A program made the position numbers and the translations under genes. Of a DNA stretch of 64,000 nt, positions 14,980 to 24,573 are shown piece after piece. The stretch's first letter is position 1, and every line of letters begins with the position of its first letter. A model generated the notes under the pieces. It searched no databases. It worked only from the letters and a program-made list of their open reading frames with translations, and was not told the origin of the DNA. Source of the DNA: Bacteroidales bacterium (GTDB lineage Bacteria > Bacteroidota > Bacteroidia > Bacteroidales > ML635J-15); NCBI GenBank assembly GCA_003249955.1, contig QKHS01000089.1, forward strand, positions 35,422-99,421, in the 5' to 3' direction.

Positions 14980-17900
14980 CTGTAAAGTTAACTGTTACAG
15001 GAACACAGCCTTCGGTAATATCTGCTGTAAACGAAGCTACAGGAGGAGCGTTATCAGTACTGACAGTGGCACTTGTCTGAGCAGTACAGCCGTTATCATC
15101 AGTAACAGTTACGGTGTAAACACCTCCGATAAGTCCTGTTATTGTTTCTGTGTCAAGAGCATTATTCCACTCAATATTGTATAATGGTGTGCCTCCGGAA
15201 ATATTAACGGTGGCAGTTCCGTCTGCCATACCTGTGCCACTTTCGGGAGTTGTATTAGTTGTTAATACAGGAACGTCAAAGTAAGTAATTACTATTTCGT
15301 CACTTGCAGTACAACCATTGATATCTTCTACAACTACAGTGTAAGTGTTTGTAGCCGGTACTTCAAATGTAGAAGTTCCTGAAACTCCGTTCCATATGTA
15401 ATAAATGAATCCGGCTCCTGCATCAAGTGTTACTGTATTGTATTCACAGGTTGACTGATCTGATCCGAGATCTACAGTAGGATTAGCGTTTACAACAATA
15501 ATTGTTGATGCTGTTTCAGAACAACCGGTTGCTGTATTTGTATAAACAACAGTATATGTTCCGTCATTTATCATCTGGGCATTTGTAATTACAGGATCTT
15601 CATCTGTTGAATTAAATCCGTCAGGCCCTGTCCAGGCATACGATGTTCCGCCTGTTCCGGTTGCATCAAGAGAGAATGCTTCACCTTCGCAATAAGCCCC
15701 GGAGTTTGCAGCACTTACAACCGGATTTTCATTAACAACAAGATTCACACTTGCAGTATTAAAACATCCTGTAGTAGTGTTTGTTAAAGTAACTGTATAT
15801 AATCCTGCATTTACAGACTGCAGATTGCTTGCAGAAGGATCTTCAACCGAAGCACTAAAGCTATCCGGTCCTGACCATGAATATTGAGTTCCTCCTGAAC
15901 CTGTTGCGTTGAAAGCAATATCTTGTCCTTCACATACAGGCCCTGCAGGAGCGATGTCAACTACAGGACTATCATTTATAACAACATTGGTAACAGCACT
16001 TGCAGTACAACCTGAAGTTGTATTTGTTAAAACAACAGTATAGTCACCTCCATAAGTGGTAAGTGCATTTGCTCTTGCCGGATCTTCAACAGCACTTGAG
16101 AAGCTTTCCGGACCGGTCCATGCATAACTTGTCCCTCCTGAACCTGTTGCATTTAATGCAATTGTCTGGGTTTCGCAGTAAGGGCCTGAATTGGAAGCAC
16201 TTATAACCGGTAGAGCATTTACGGTAACATCAGTTGTTGCAGATGCTGAACAGTTGGTTGAAGTATTGGTAAGGACAACAGTATATGTTCCTGAGTAAGT
16301 TGTAAGGGAACCTGTTCTTGCAGGATCTTCAACTGTGCTGGTAAAACTGTCAGGGCCAGTCCATTCATAACTTGTTGCACCTGAGCCTGTTGCATTTAAT
16401 GAGATTGTCTGTCCGGCACAATAAGGACCTGAATTGGAAGCGCTTATTACCGGTAATGCATTTACTGTAACATCTGTAGTTGCAGAAGCAGTACAGCCGG
16501 TAGTTGTGTTTGTAAGGACTACAGTGTAAGTTCCTGAGTGAGTGGTTAAAGAACCTGTTCTTGCCGGATCTTCAACTGAGCTTGTAAAGCTTAGTGGTCC
16601 TGTCCACGCATAACCGGTTCCTCCTGTGCCTGTTGCATTCAGGGCGATAGTCTGACCGGCACAATAAGGACCTGCATTTGATGCGCTTATTGTTGGTATT
16701 GCATTAACTGTAACACTGGTGGTTGCTGAAGCAGTACATCCGGTAACTGTGTTTGTAAGAACTACTGAGTATGTTCCGCTGTGTGTTGTTAAAGCATTTG
16801 TTCTTGACGGATCTTCAACAGTTGATGTAAAACCTGCAGGCCCTGTCCATGCATATGCTGTTCCTCCGGTTCCTGTTGCATTTAGTGCAATTGTCTGTCC
16901 GGCACAATATGGACCTGAATTGGATGCAGATAATGTCGGGTTTGCATTTACAGTAATGTAGGCAGCCTTTGTTTCGGTGTCAGAACCATCAGTATTGCTT
17001 ACTGTTAATTCTACCATCCACGAACCAGGTGTTGTGTATGTTATTACAGGATTCTGTATATTGGAAGTGGTTGTGGTAGCACCGTCAAATGTCCAGCTCC
17101 ATGATGTAGGGGTGTTTGTAGATAAATCTGTAAATGTAACAGATTGGCCTGCGCATATATTTATCATATTTGCGGCAAAGTCAGCTACAGGAGGAGTGTT
17201 GTTGGTTGCAACATTTACCAGGCCTGAAACAGTACATCCGTTCCCGTCTTCTACTGTAACGCTATAGTTTCCGCCGGTTAACCCTGAAATTGAAGGGCTT
17301 GTTTGTCCGCCACCCCACAAATAGTCAAACGGGCTTGTTCCGGAAGGAGATACTGTGGCAGTTCCGTCGTTTGTTCCCGAAGCAGATTCAGGAGTTGAAG
17401 ACATCGAAAGTGTTGTTGCTGGGTAATAGTTTACAACAACATTGTCAGATGCTGTACATGAATTGCCATCGGTAACAGTAACAGAATATGTTCCTGTTGT
17501 ATTTACACTTATTGTCTGTGTTGTTTCTGATGTTGACCATTGATATGTGAGTCCGGCGCCGGCATCAAGAACCTGAGTTATTCCCGGGCATGAATTTATT
17601 GTTGTTCCTATTTCAACTACAGGCAATGAATTTACAACGACGTTGGTTGTTGCAGAAGCGGTACATCCCGATGTAGTGTTTGCAAGAACAACGGTGTAGG
17701 TTCCTGAGTGGGTTGTCAATGCATTTGTCCTTGACGGATCTTCAACAGTACTGGAGAAACTTAACGGTCCTGTCCATGAGTAATCTGTTCCTCCTGAACC
17801 GGTTGCATTTAATTGTATAGTCTGACCGGCACAATAAGGTCCTGAGTTTGAAGCACTTAATATTGGTAATGCATTTACAGTAACGTTGGTTGTTGCAGAA

Positions 17901-20900
17901 GCAGTACATCCTGATGTTGTATTTGTAAGAACAACTGTGTAAGTACCGGAATGAGTTGTAAGAGAAGCTGCTCTTGACGGATCTTCAACAGCACTGGAGA
18001 AACTTAACGGTCCTGTCCATGAGTAATCTGTTCCTCCTGAACCGGTTGCATTTAATTGTATAGTCTGACCGGCACAATAAGGTCCTGTATTTGAAGCGCT
18101 TAGTGTTGGTAAGGCATTTACTGTAACATTTGTTGTTGCCGAAGCTGTACACCCGGATGTGGTATTTGTAAGAACAACTGTGTAAGTCCCGGAATGAGTT
18201 GTTAAAGCATTAGTTCTTGTAGGGTCTTCAACAGCGCTTGTAAAGCTAAGCGGTCCTGTCCATGAGTAATCTGTTCCTCCTGATCCGGTTGCGTTTAACT
18301 GAATAGTCTGACCGGCACAATAAGGCCCTGTATTAGAAGCACTTAATGTCGGTAATGCGTTTACTGTAACGTTGGTTGTTGCCGAAGCAGTACATCCGGA
18401 TGTTGTGTTTGTAAGAACAACTGTGTAAGTACCGGAATGAGTTGTCAGAGAACCTGTTCTTGTCGGGTCCTCAACAGCGCTTGTAAAGCTAAGCGGCCCT
18501 GTCCATGAATAAGCTGTTCCTCCTGATCCGGTTGCATTTAACTGAATAGTCTGACCGGCACAATAAGGCCCTGTATTAGAAGCACTTAATGTTGGTAATG
18601 CGTTTACTGTAACGTTGGTTGTTGCAGAAGCAGTACATCCTGATGTAGTATTTGTGAGAACAACAGTATAAGTTCCTGAATGAGTTGTTAAAGAGCTTGC
18701 TCGTGTAGGATCTTCAAGGGAGCTGGTAAAACTTGCAGGTCCGGTCCATGCATAACCTGTTCCTCCTGAACCTGTAGCATTAAGCGAAATTGTCTGACCG
18801 GCGCAATAAGGCCCTGTGTTCGAAGCACTGATTACAGGAAGAGCATTAACTGTAACATTTGTTGTTGCCGAAGCAGTACAACCGGATGTTGTATTTGTGA
18901 GGACAACAGTATATGTTCCGGAATGAGTTGTCAGAGAACCTGTTCTTGTCGGGTCTTCAACAGCGCTGGTAAAGCTAAGCGGTCCTGTCCATGAATAAGC
19001 TGTCCCTCCTGATCCGGTAGCATTAAGCGAAATTGTCTGGCCTGCACAATAAGGCCCTGAATTCGAAGCACTTATGGTAGGAGTGGTGTTGACAACAACA
19101 GTAGTAGAACCTGAAACTGTACAACCTGATGTTGTGTTTGTAAGAACTAATGTGTAAACGCCTCCGTTTACAGTTTGGCCGTTTGTTATTGACGGGTTTG
19201 TTGCAGTACTTGCAAAACCGTCAGGTCCTGACCATGAATAAGATGTCCCGCCTGCACCATTAGATGTAAGTGAGATTGTCTGACCAGTACAATATGGTCC
19301 TCCGTTTACAGGAGCTATTGTCGGATTTGCATTTACAACAACAACAGTATTTGCTGAAGCAGAACAACCTGTTGCGGTATTAGTGTAAACTACAGTGTAT
19401 GTTCCGGCATTAACCGTTTGACCGTTTGCAATAGAAGGATCTTCGGTTGAAGTTGAATATGAATCCGGACCAGTCCATGCAAAAGTGTTTCCACCTGTTC
19501 CTGTAGCAGAAAGGGCTATTGTTGATCCGGCACAATAAGGACCTGAATTTGAGGCTGAAATTACCGGATTTGCATTTACTGTTATGTCGGTTGTTGCAGA
19601 TGCAGTACAGCCTGTTGCAGTGTTTGTAAGAACGACCGTATATGTACCTGCGTATGTTGTTAAAGCATTGGTTCTTGTCGGGTCTTCAACAGCGGATGTG
19701 AAACTTACCGGTCCTGTCCATGAGTATCCGGTTCCGTTTGAACCTGTTGCATTCAGAGCAATAGTCTGTCCGACACAATAAGGCCCTGCATTTGAAGCTG
19801 AAATTGTCGGATTTGCATTTACTGTAATATAGGCTGTTTTTGTTTCGGTGTCTGAGCCTGAGGCATTTGTTGCTGTTAATTCAACCTGATAAGTTCCGGG
19901 ACTTGCATAGGTAACTACCGGATTCTGGCTGGTGCTTGTAGCCGGGGTTCCTCCTGTAAATGTCCAGGCCCATGATGTCGGAGAATTTGTTGTAGCATCT
20001 GTAAATGTAACATTTTGGCCAACACAAACATCAATATCGTTTGCAGAAAAGTCTGCAACAGGTGGAGTACTTAAAGGAAGTCCGGTTACAATTATATCGT
20101 CAATTTTACTGTTTTGGGAAGCCTGTATGTTGGTACCTCCACCAATCGCGTAATTTGAACTTTGAAGCCATCTTAAATAAACCAAAGTCTGGTTTTCGCA
20201 GGCTGCAGGTAAAGCAATGTCAGTAAGATTTCCTGTTGATGCCCAGTTGTTAAGGACACAGGTTACTGTTGCTCCGGGAACATCTGTCCATGTAGTTCCG
20301 TTGAGGCTGTATTGTACTTTAAAATCTCTTGGTGATCTTGTGTTTGCACCTGTTTGTTTTGATGAGAGTTTTAAATTTCCGTAACCGGCAGTAGTGAAAC
20401 TTACCTGCCACCATTTTGTATTTGCAGTATATACCCATGAAATAGCCTGGGCACAATTTTCAGTTGCTCCGCCAGTAGGATAAGTCAATGTGGTTGCTCC
20501 GGTAAGGCTTATGTTACGGGTTCCGTTGTTTGCAGTAATCCCGCCGTCAGAAGCAGCATTGGCACTTGCTGTAGGGAATGTCCATTCAACAACAGACTCA
20601 CCTACGGTTATGTAACCTGTTTTGGTTTCAGAGTCTGTGCCCTGAGCATTTGTTACAGTTAAACTTACATCGTATGTTCCTGTAGTGTTATAAACAACAG
20701 CCGGATTTTCTGATGTGCTGGTCGAAGGAGTTCCACCCGGGAAGGACCATGACCACGATTCCGGCATTTGTGTTGAAAGATCGCTGAAATTAACTGTGCC
20801 TCCGGCCACTACAGAAGTTTTATCTGAAGTGAAATCGCATGTAGGCGCAATATAATCGCTGCTTATTTCTATATCATCAATCATAAATGCATAAGCATCA

Positions 20901-23900
20901 GCGGATACGCATTGTACCGCGATATATACGCTTTGGTTGTTATAGGCACTTAAATCATAAGTGTATTCTGTCCATGTTACAGGTGCCTGTATATAAGTGC
21001 CTGCAGATATCTTGGTAAAGCTTGCCGGCAGATTGTCTGTAGTTGATACCCATACTACAAATCTTTCGAGTCCGTAAGTTGAAGTTATTGATTTTGCCCA
21101 GAAAGAGAATGAAGAGTTGGTTCCGAGGTCAATTTGTCTGGAAATCAACCAGTCGTTATTCGCAGTTACTGTTGCAGTTGGAACTGCTGCAAAACAAATC
21201 CCGCAAAGATCTCCGCCGTGAGCTTCCCAACCTGTTGCTGCCGGGGTGGTATTGGTGGAATTGAATGCAATAAAAGAGCCTGTGTATCCTTCGTTTGTGA
21301 AATCAAAACCTGATGCGGTATATGTAGGAAGCAAATCAACATCAAGGGTTGTCCATGGAGAAAAATCGTCTAACTGGAAATCTGTACAAGCCTCAAAGTC
21401 AAGAGAAAATGCAGTAATTCCGTTAGGATCAAAGACTTCAATGTATGATGTTTTGGTTTCGGTATCTGTTCCGTTAGCATTACTTACTGTAAGAGAAACA
21501 TCATAAAATCCGACAGCATTATATGTTACCAGTGGGTTTGCGTCAGTGCCTGAAGCCGGAGTTCCGCCTGTAAAAGTCCAGTTCCATGATGTAGGAGCTG
21601 TTCCTGCAGACTCGTCGGTAAACTGAACGGTTCCGCCAACCGGGATTCGTACAGGCAGACCTGAAAATTCAGCGATAGGAGGTAAACTGTTTTCAAAACA
21701 CAAAAACGGGAAAATTGCATGCTGGAAATTTACCATATTTGTCCATAAGTTGCTGGATTGTAACCACGATCCGGAATAGCAGGTGTATGCAGTGTTGATA
21801 CTTCCGTCTTCTCCGTTGGAAACCAAAGCAAGAGTGTCTCCTGAAGCCGGAGTCCCCGGACGGTCAAAGCCTAAAAAGAAAGCTCCGGCCGGAAGATTAA
21901 CCGTTGTTGCAAAGTTTACATCAATATATCCATCGTTAGTGAATGCAGTTACAACATTGGCAAGACTAACTGTTGCAGATGCTATTACTGAGCCAGGACT
22001 TCCGTTTAAGTTATTGTATAAGTTGAATGTTACGTCAGGATTTGTTCCGTTGTTAGCTGCAGCAAGGTAAAATCTGGCTCCTGTTATCTGGTTCATAGGG
22101 CTGTAAGATTCGTATTTTTCTGCCCATGCTGTCATGTCATACTCGTTGGTCCCGCAAACATAACCTGCTGCGGTTGAGTAAATTACAGAGCTACAGCAGA
22201 ATTGTGACAGAGTATCGCAATAGCTTGGGACAATACCTGTAGTTAAGGCACTTCCGGTTATTCCCGGCAGCATGTAACAATTGTCTGCTGTAAAGAATTC
22301 GAATACTGAATAATAATAAAGTGTTCCGGGAGTTAAATCTGTAACGGTAACATTTGTTCCGGTACCTTTGTAAACTACAAAATTTCCTGTTCCCAACTCC
22401 ATTCCTGCACCAAAAGATGCATCTGCCGTGTAATTTATTCCGTTGAACGGGTTTACGTCAACAGAAGATCCTTCTCTGGCGACAACAATTACACTGGTTC
22501 CGTTTCCGCGTGTCCAGTTTACTGTCATCTGATTGTCTCCTATTGCAGAAGTTGAAAAATTGCTTGCCTGTGTTGTTGGCGGGGTACATGCCGGAGGGCA
22601 GCTTATAAAGCAGAACTGAATAATTCCGCTTGATTCGGTAATGCTTAACAAAGGCTTAGCTGTATTTGCAGATGCCCATGATTTGGAATTCGGGGTAGTG
22701 GCATCTGTAAATGTGGTTTTATTGCTTGTACCAGGCCATGGAGTACCCGATGTACTTACAGCTCCGTCGCCGGTCATAACTCCGTTTGCAGTAGATGAAT
22801 TGGCTGCCATAGGAAACATACCCTGATGACTGCCGGCATTTATATCGTTTGCAGACATGTGTGTTGTCACGTAGCTGCCGTCAACATGGTATATAAGCAT
22901 ACCGTGTCCCGGACAAGATGCATCGAATCCAACCTGTTGTCTGTTTTCGAGAAGGAAATATTCGTTACTTGTTGTAGTTGTATATTTATAAAAACTTGAA
23001 GAATTTTGCTCAGCATTTAATAATGCTACGTTTTGATCGGTAGATAAGGTTGTTGCGGTTGCCCAACCGTAAACGCTTATTTTTGTGTAGGCATTATGGT
23101 GTGCCGGAGTCGCTCCGTCGTTATTCCAAGAACCTGCTGCCATAATGTCCCATGAGCCTGTCCCGTCATATTGTCCGCTTGTAGAATAGTCGGTATCATA
23201 GTAGTCAGGTGCTCCAAGCACGTGACCGAATTCGTGACAAATTACTCCGATTCTTGTAATGTTTGTTCCGCTTGTACCTCTTAATTCGGCAGAACATGAG
23301 TATTTACTTATGGTTTTTCCGTCAAAAGTGAGTGTACTTATCGACCATGCATGTGCCCATATTGTGTTTGCAGGGGCTCCTGCTTCTTCACCGTATCCTG
23401 CATATATTACATAAACACCGTCAACACTGCCGTTTGAGTCGTTATCATAATCGGCATAGTTTACGTCTGCGTTAGCAAGGGTTACGGCTTCGGTAACCAA
23501 TTCTCTTGGTCTGAGGTCATTTCCGGAAGCGTCATTGGCTCCGTAATATGCTAATGTATTGGAAGCAGTATAAGGTCCTGCAACATCTACTGTAAGATTA
23601 AACTGATCATAGGAATTTTCAAGGTAGAAATCTTTTACACTCCCTGTTGCACCTCCTGTGGTGTAGCCAACCTGATTAAAAAGTGAATTAAAATCAGCCT
23701 GTGTTTTTACAAAAGCTCTGTCTGTAAATCCGATAAGGATACATACCAGCTTTCTTGATCCGGAGGTCGGGAAAGCTTTTGCACTTTTTGCTTCGTTATT
23801 GTAAATCTCCCTGATTTGGTCAAGATAAGATATTTGCTCCTGACTGTAAAACAGGTTTTTTGATACTCCTGCTAGAAAATTTACAGCAGATGCATCTCTG

Positions 23901-24178
23901 TTTTCGGGGTTTTTTGCAATTATTCCACTTGGAATCAAATCGCTTCTGTAGTCTAAAACGGCATACTCATAATATCCTTCTGAGTTAAACAACAGGGTAT
24001 ATCCGTCGGTTGTTGTCGCCCATTTAATTTTTTCATCTCCGTGGAGGTAAATTTTTACGATGTTGCCGTCAGGTTGCCGGAATTCAATCAGTCCGGGTTT
24101 AGCAGGTATTGCATAAGCAGATAATTGCATAAACATCCCGGCGATTAAAAGCAGAGTAATCAGTAATGTTTTTTTCAT
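14927..24178 (-). CDS. Giant secreted M6-family metalloprotease with PKD and tandem Ig-like repeats
   Basis: A 3083-residue exported protein. Signal peptide at 1-23. The M6 (immune inhibitor A-like) protease domain spans about 30-520, with zinc motif HEFGHVLGAPD at 315-325. Then come a fibronectin-type module (about 535-645), a PKD domain, a choice-of-anchor J-type module (LDFEACTDF onward), more PKD domains and a second anchor-like domain. About 15 Ig-like repeats of about 81 residues (core SASNxGPYCAGQTI and CTASATTNVTVNA) follow in two blocks, split by a DLGE-type domain, a SprB-like repeat and a PKD. The frame ends in NKYCKYCKFKFHI after a 4-base duplication; the sorting domain follows in another frame at 13930-14979. 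Intact, it would be a cell-surface protease of about 3400 residues exported by T9SS. Confidence 0.88.
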   Translation of the reverse strand: MKKTLLITLLLIAGMFMQLSAYAIPAKPGLIEFRQPDGNIVKIYLHGDEKIKWATTTDGYTLLFNSEGYYEYAVLDYRSDLIPSGIIAKNPENRDASAVNFLAGVSKNLFYSQEQISYLDQIREIYNNEAKSAKAFPTSGSRKLVCILIGFTDRAFVKTQADFNSLFNQVGYTTGGATGSVKDFYLENSYDQFNLTVDVAGPYTASNTLAYYGANDASGNDLRPRELVTEAVTLANADVNYADYDNDSNGSVDGVYVIYAGYGEEAGAPANTIWAHAWSISTLTFDGKTISKYSCSAELRGTSGTNITRIGVICHEFGHVLGAPDYYDTDYSTSGQYDGTGSWDIMAAGSWNNDGATPAHHNAYTKISVYGWATATTLSTDQNVALLNAEQNSSSFYKYTTTTSNEYFLLENRQQVGFDASCPGHGMLIYHVDGSYVTTHMSANDINAGSHQGMFPMAANSSTANGVMTGDGAVSTSGTPWPGTSNKTTFTDATTPNSKSWASANTAKPLLSITESSGIIQFCFISCPPACTPPTTQASNFSTSAIGDNQMTVNWTRGNGTSVIVVAREGSSVDVNPFNGINYTADASFGAGMELGTGNFVVYKGTGTNVTVTDLTPGTLYYYSVFEFFTADNCYMLPGITGSALTTGIVPSYCDTLSQFCCSSVIYSTAAGYVCGTNEYDMTAWAEKYESYSPMNQITGARFYLAAANNGTNPDVTFNLYNNLNGSPGSVIASATVSLANVVTAFTNDGYIDVNFATTVNLPAGAFFLGFDRPGTPASGDTLALVSNGEDGSINTAYTCYSGSWLQSSNLWTNMVNFQHAIFPFLCFENSLPPIAEFSGLPVRIPVGGTVQFTDESAGTAPTSWNWTFTGGTPASGTDANPLVTYNAVGFYDVSLTVSNANGTDTETKTSYIEVFDPNGITAFSLDFEACTDFQLDDFSPWTTLDVDLLPTYTASGFDFTNEGYTGSFIAFNSTNTTPAATGWEAHGGDLCGICFAAVPTATVTANNDWLISRQIDLGTNSSFSFWAKSITSTYGLERFVVWVSTTDNLPASFTKISAGTYIQAPVTWTEYTYDLSAYNNQSVYIAVQCVSADAYAFMIDDIEISSDYIAPTCDFTSDKTSVVAGGTVNFSDLSTQMPESWSWSFPGGTPSTSTSENPAVVYNTTGTYDVSLTVTNAQGTDSETKTGYITVGESVVEWTFPTASANAASDGGITANNGTRNISLTGATTLTYPTGGATENCAQAISWVYTANTKWWQVSFTTAGYGNLKLSSKQTGANTRSPRDFKVQYSLNGTTWTDVPGATVTCVLNNWASTGNLTDIALPAACENQTLVYLRWLQSSNYAIGGGTNIQASQNSKIDDIIVTGLPLSTPPVADFSANDIDVCVGQNVTFTDATTNSPTSWAWTFTGGTPATSTSQNPVVTYASPGTYQVELTATNASGSDTETKTAYITVNANPTISASNAGPYCVGQTIALNATGSNGTGYSWTGPVSFTSAVEDPTRTNALTTYAGTYTVVLTNTATGCTASATTDITVNANPVISASNSGPYCAGSTIALSATGTGGNTFAWTGPDSYSTSTEDPSIANGQTVNAGTYTVVYTNTATGCSASANTVVVVNANPTIAPVNGGPYCTGQTISLTSNGAGGTSYSWSGPDGFASTATNPSITNGQTVNGGVYTLVLTNTTSGCTVSGSTTVVVNTTPTISASNSGPYCAGQTISLNATGSGGTAYSWTGPLSFTSAVEDPTRTGSLTTHSGTYTVVLTNTTSGCTASATTNVTVNALPVISASNTGPYCAGQTISLNATGSGGTGYAWTGPASFTSSLEDPTRASSLTTHSGTYTVVLTNTTSGCTASATTNVTVNALPTLSASNTGPYCAGQTIQLNATGSGGTAYSWTGPLSFTSAVEDPTRTGSLTTHSGTYTVVLTNTTSGCTASATTNVTVNALPTLSASNTGPYCAGQTIQLNATGSGGTDYSWTGPLSFTSAVEDPTRTNALTTHSGTYTVVLTNTTSGCTASATTNVTVNALPTLSASNTGPYCAGQTIQLNATGSGGTDYSWTGPLSFSSAVEDPSRAASLTTHSGTYTVVLTNTTSGCTASATTNVTVNALPILSASNSGPYCAGQTIQLNATGSGGTDYSWTGPLSFSSTVEDPSRTNALTTHSGTYTVVLANTTSGCTASATTNVVVNSLPVVEIGTTINSCPGITQVLDAGAGLTYQWSTSETTQTISVNTTGTYSVTVTDGNSCTASDNVVVNYYPATTLSMSSTPESASGTNDGTATVSPSGTSPFDYLWGGGQTSPSISGLTGGNYSVTVEDGNGCTVSGLVNVATNNTPPVADFAANMINICAGQSVTFTDLSTNTPTSWSWTFDGATTTTSNIQNPVITYTTPGSWMVELTVSNTDGSDTETKAAYITVNANPTLSASNSGPYCAGQTIALNATGTGGTAYAWTGPAGFTSTVEDPSRTNALTTHSGTYSVVLTNTVTGCTASATTSVTVNAIPTISASNAGPYCAGQTIALNATGTGGTGYAWTGPLSFTSSVEDPARTGSLTTHSGTYTVVLTNTTTGCTASATTDVTVNALPVISASNSGPYCAGQTISLNATGSGATSYEWTGPDSFTSTVEDPARTGSLTTYSGTYTVVLTNTSTNCSASATTDVTVNALPVISASNSGPYCETQTIALNATGSGGTSYAWTGPESFSSAVEDPARANALTTYGGDYTVVLTNTTSGCTASAVTNVVINDSPVVDIAPAGPVCEGQDIAFNATGSGGTQYSWSGPDSFSASVEDPSASNLQSVNAGLYTVTLTNTTTGCFNTASVNLVVNENPVVSAANSGAYCEGEAFSLDATGTGGTSYAWTGPDGFNSTDEDPVITNAQMINDGTYTVVYTNTATGCSETASTIIVVNANPTVDLGSDQSTCEYNTVTLDAGAGFIYYIWNGVSGTSTFEVPATNTYTVVVEDINGCTASDEIVITYFDVPVLTTNTTPESGTGMADGTATVNISGGTPLYNIEWNNALDTETITGLIGGVYTVTVTDDNGCTAQTSATVSTDNAPPVASFTADITEGCVPVTVNFTDASTNKYCKYCKFKFHI
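15487..16945 (-). repeat. Tandem 243-bp coding repeats, block 2 (about six units)
   Basis: Six consecutive units of about 243 bp encode Ig-like modules with GPYC-type cores. The four most upstream units (about 16000-16945) are most alike, and the last two diverge (GPVCEGQ and GAYCEGE). Each unit carries a cysteine pair (GPYC and GCTAS), probably a disulfide in each module. Confidence 0.8.
17630..19825 (-). repeat. Tandem 243-bp coding repeats, block 1 (about nine units)
   Basis: Nine units of about 243 bp. The six nearest 17630 are nearly identical, for example LPTLSASNTGPYCAGQTIQL three times running, and the three nearest 19825 are older and more diverged. The near-identity at nucleotide level shows recent expansion or gene conversion and makes this a likely assembly-collapse region. 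Confidence 0.85.
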
Positions 24179-24573
24179 AGTTTTTTAATTTAATATCTGA
24201 TATTGTTTAATACATAAATATCATTCACGGATGAATAAAGACAAATAAGTACCCCGAAATTATATAATTCCGATACTTAGTCTTGTTAACCCTGAATGAT
24301 TAAAATAACATCTTCTTTCGAAATCAAAATTAAAGTTTTTTCAGATTGCAGATTTTTTTAAAATTGAAAACATACTTAACGTATTTATGATTATACTTGT
24401 TGTCGAATTGGCAAGTTGAAAGGTGGTCTGAAATCGCTGTGTTTTTACATTTTTTGATATCTTCGTATATTGCAGAGTATCAATACTGTAATTTAAATAT
24501 TATCTTTATGGCATAAAATTTGGAAAACGGCTGAATGTTATTTTAAATTGTAAAATCGCTAAACTATTGAATT
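24179..24573. other. Divergent intergenic region
   Basis: It separates the minus-strand protease from the plus-strand DUF4476 gene and must hold both promoters. It is AT-rich. I see no perfect TAnnTTTG box, no riboswitch and no RNA gene. Confidence 0.5.
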
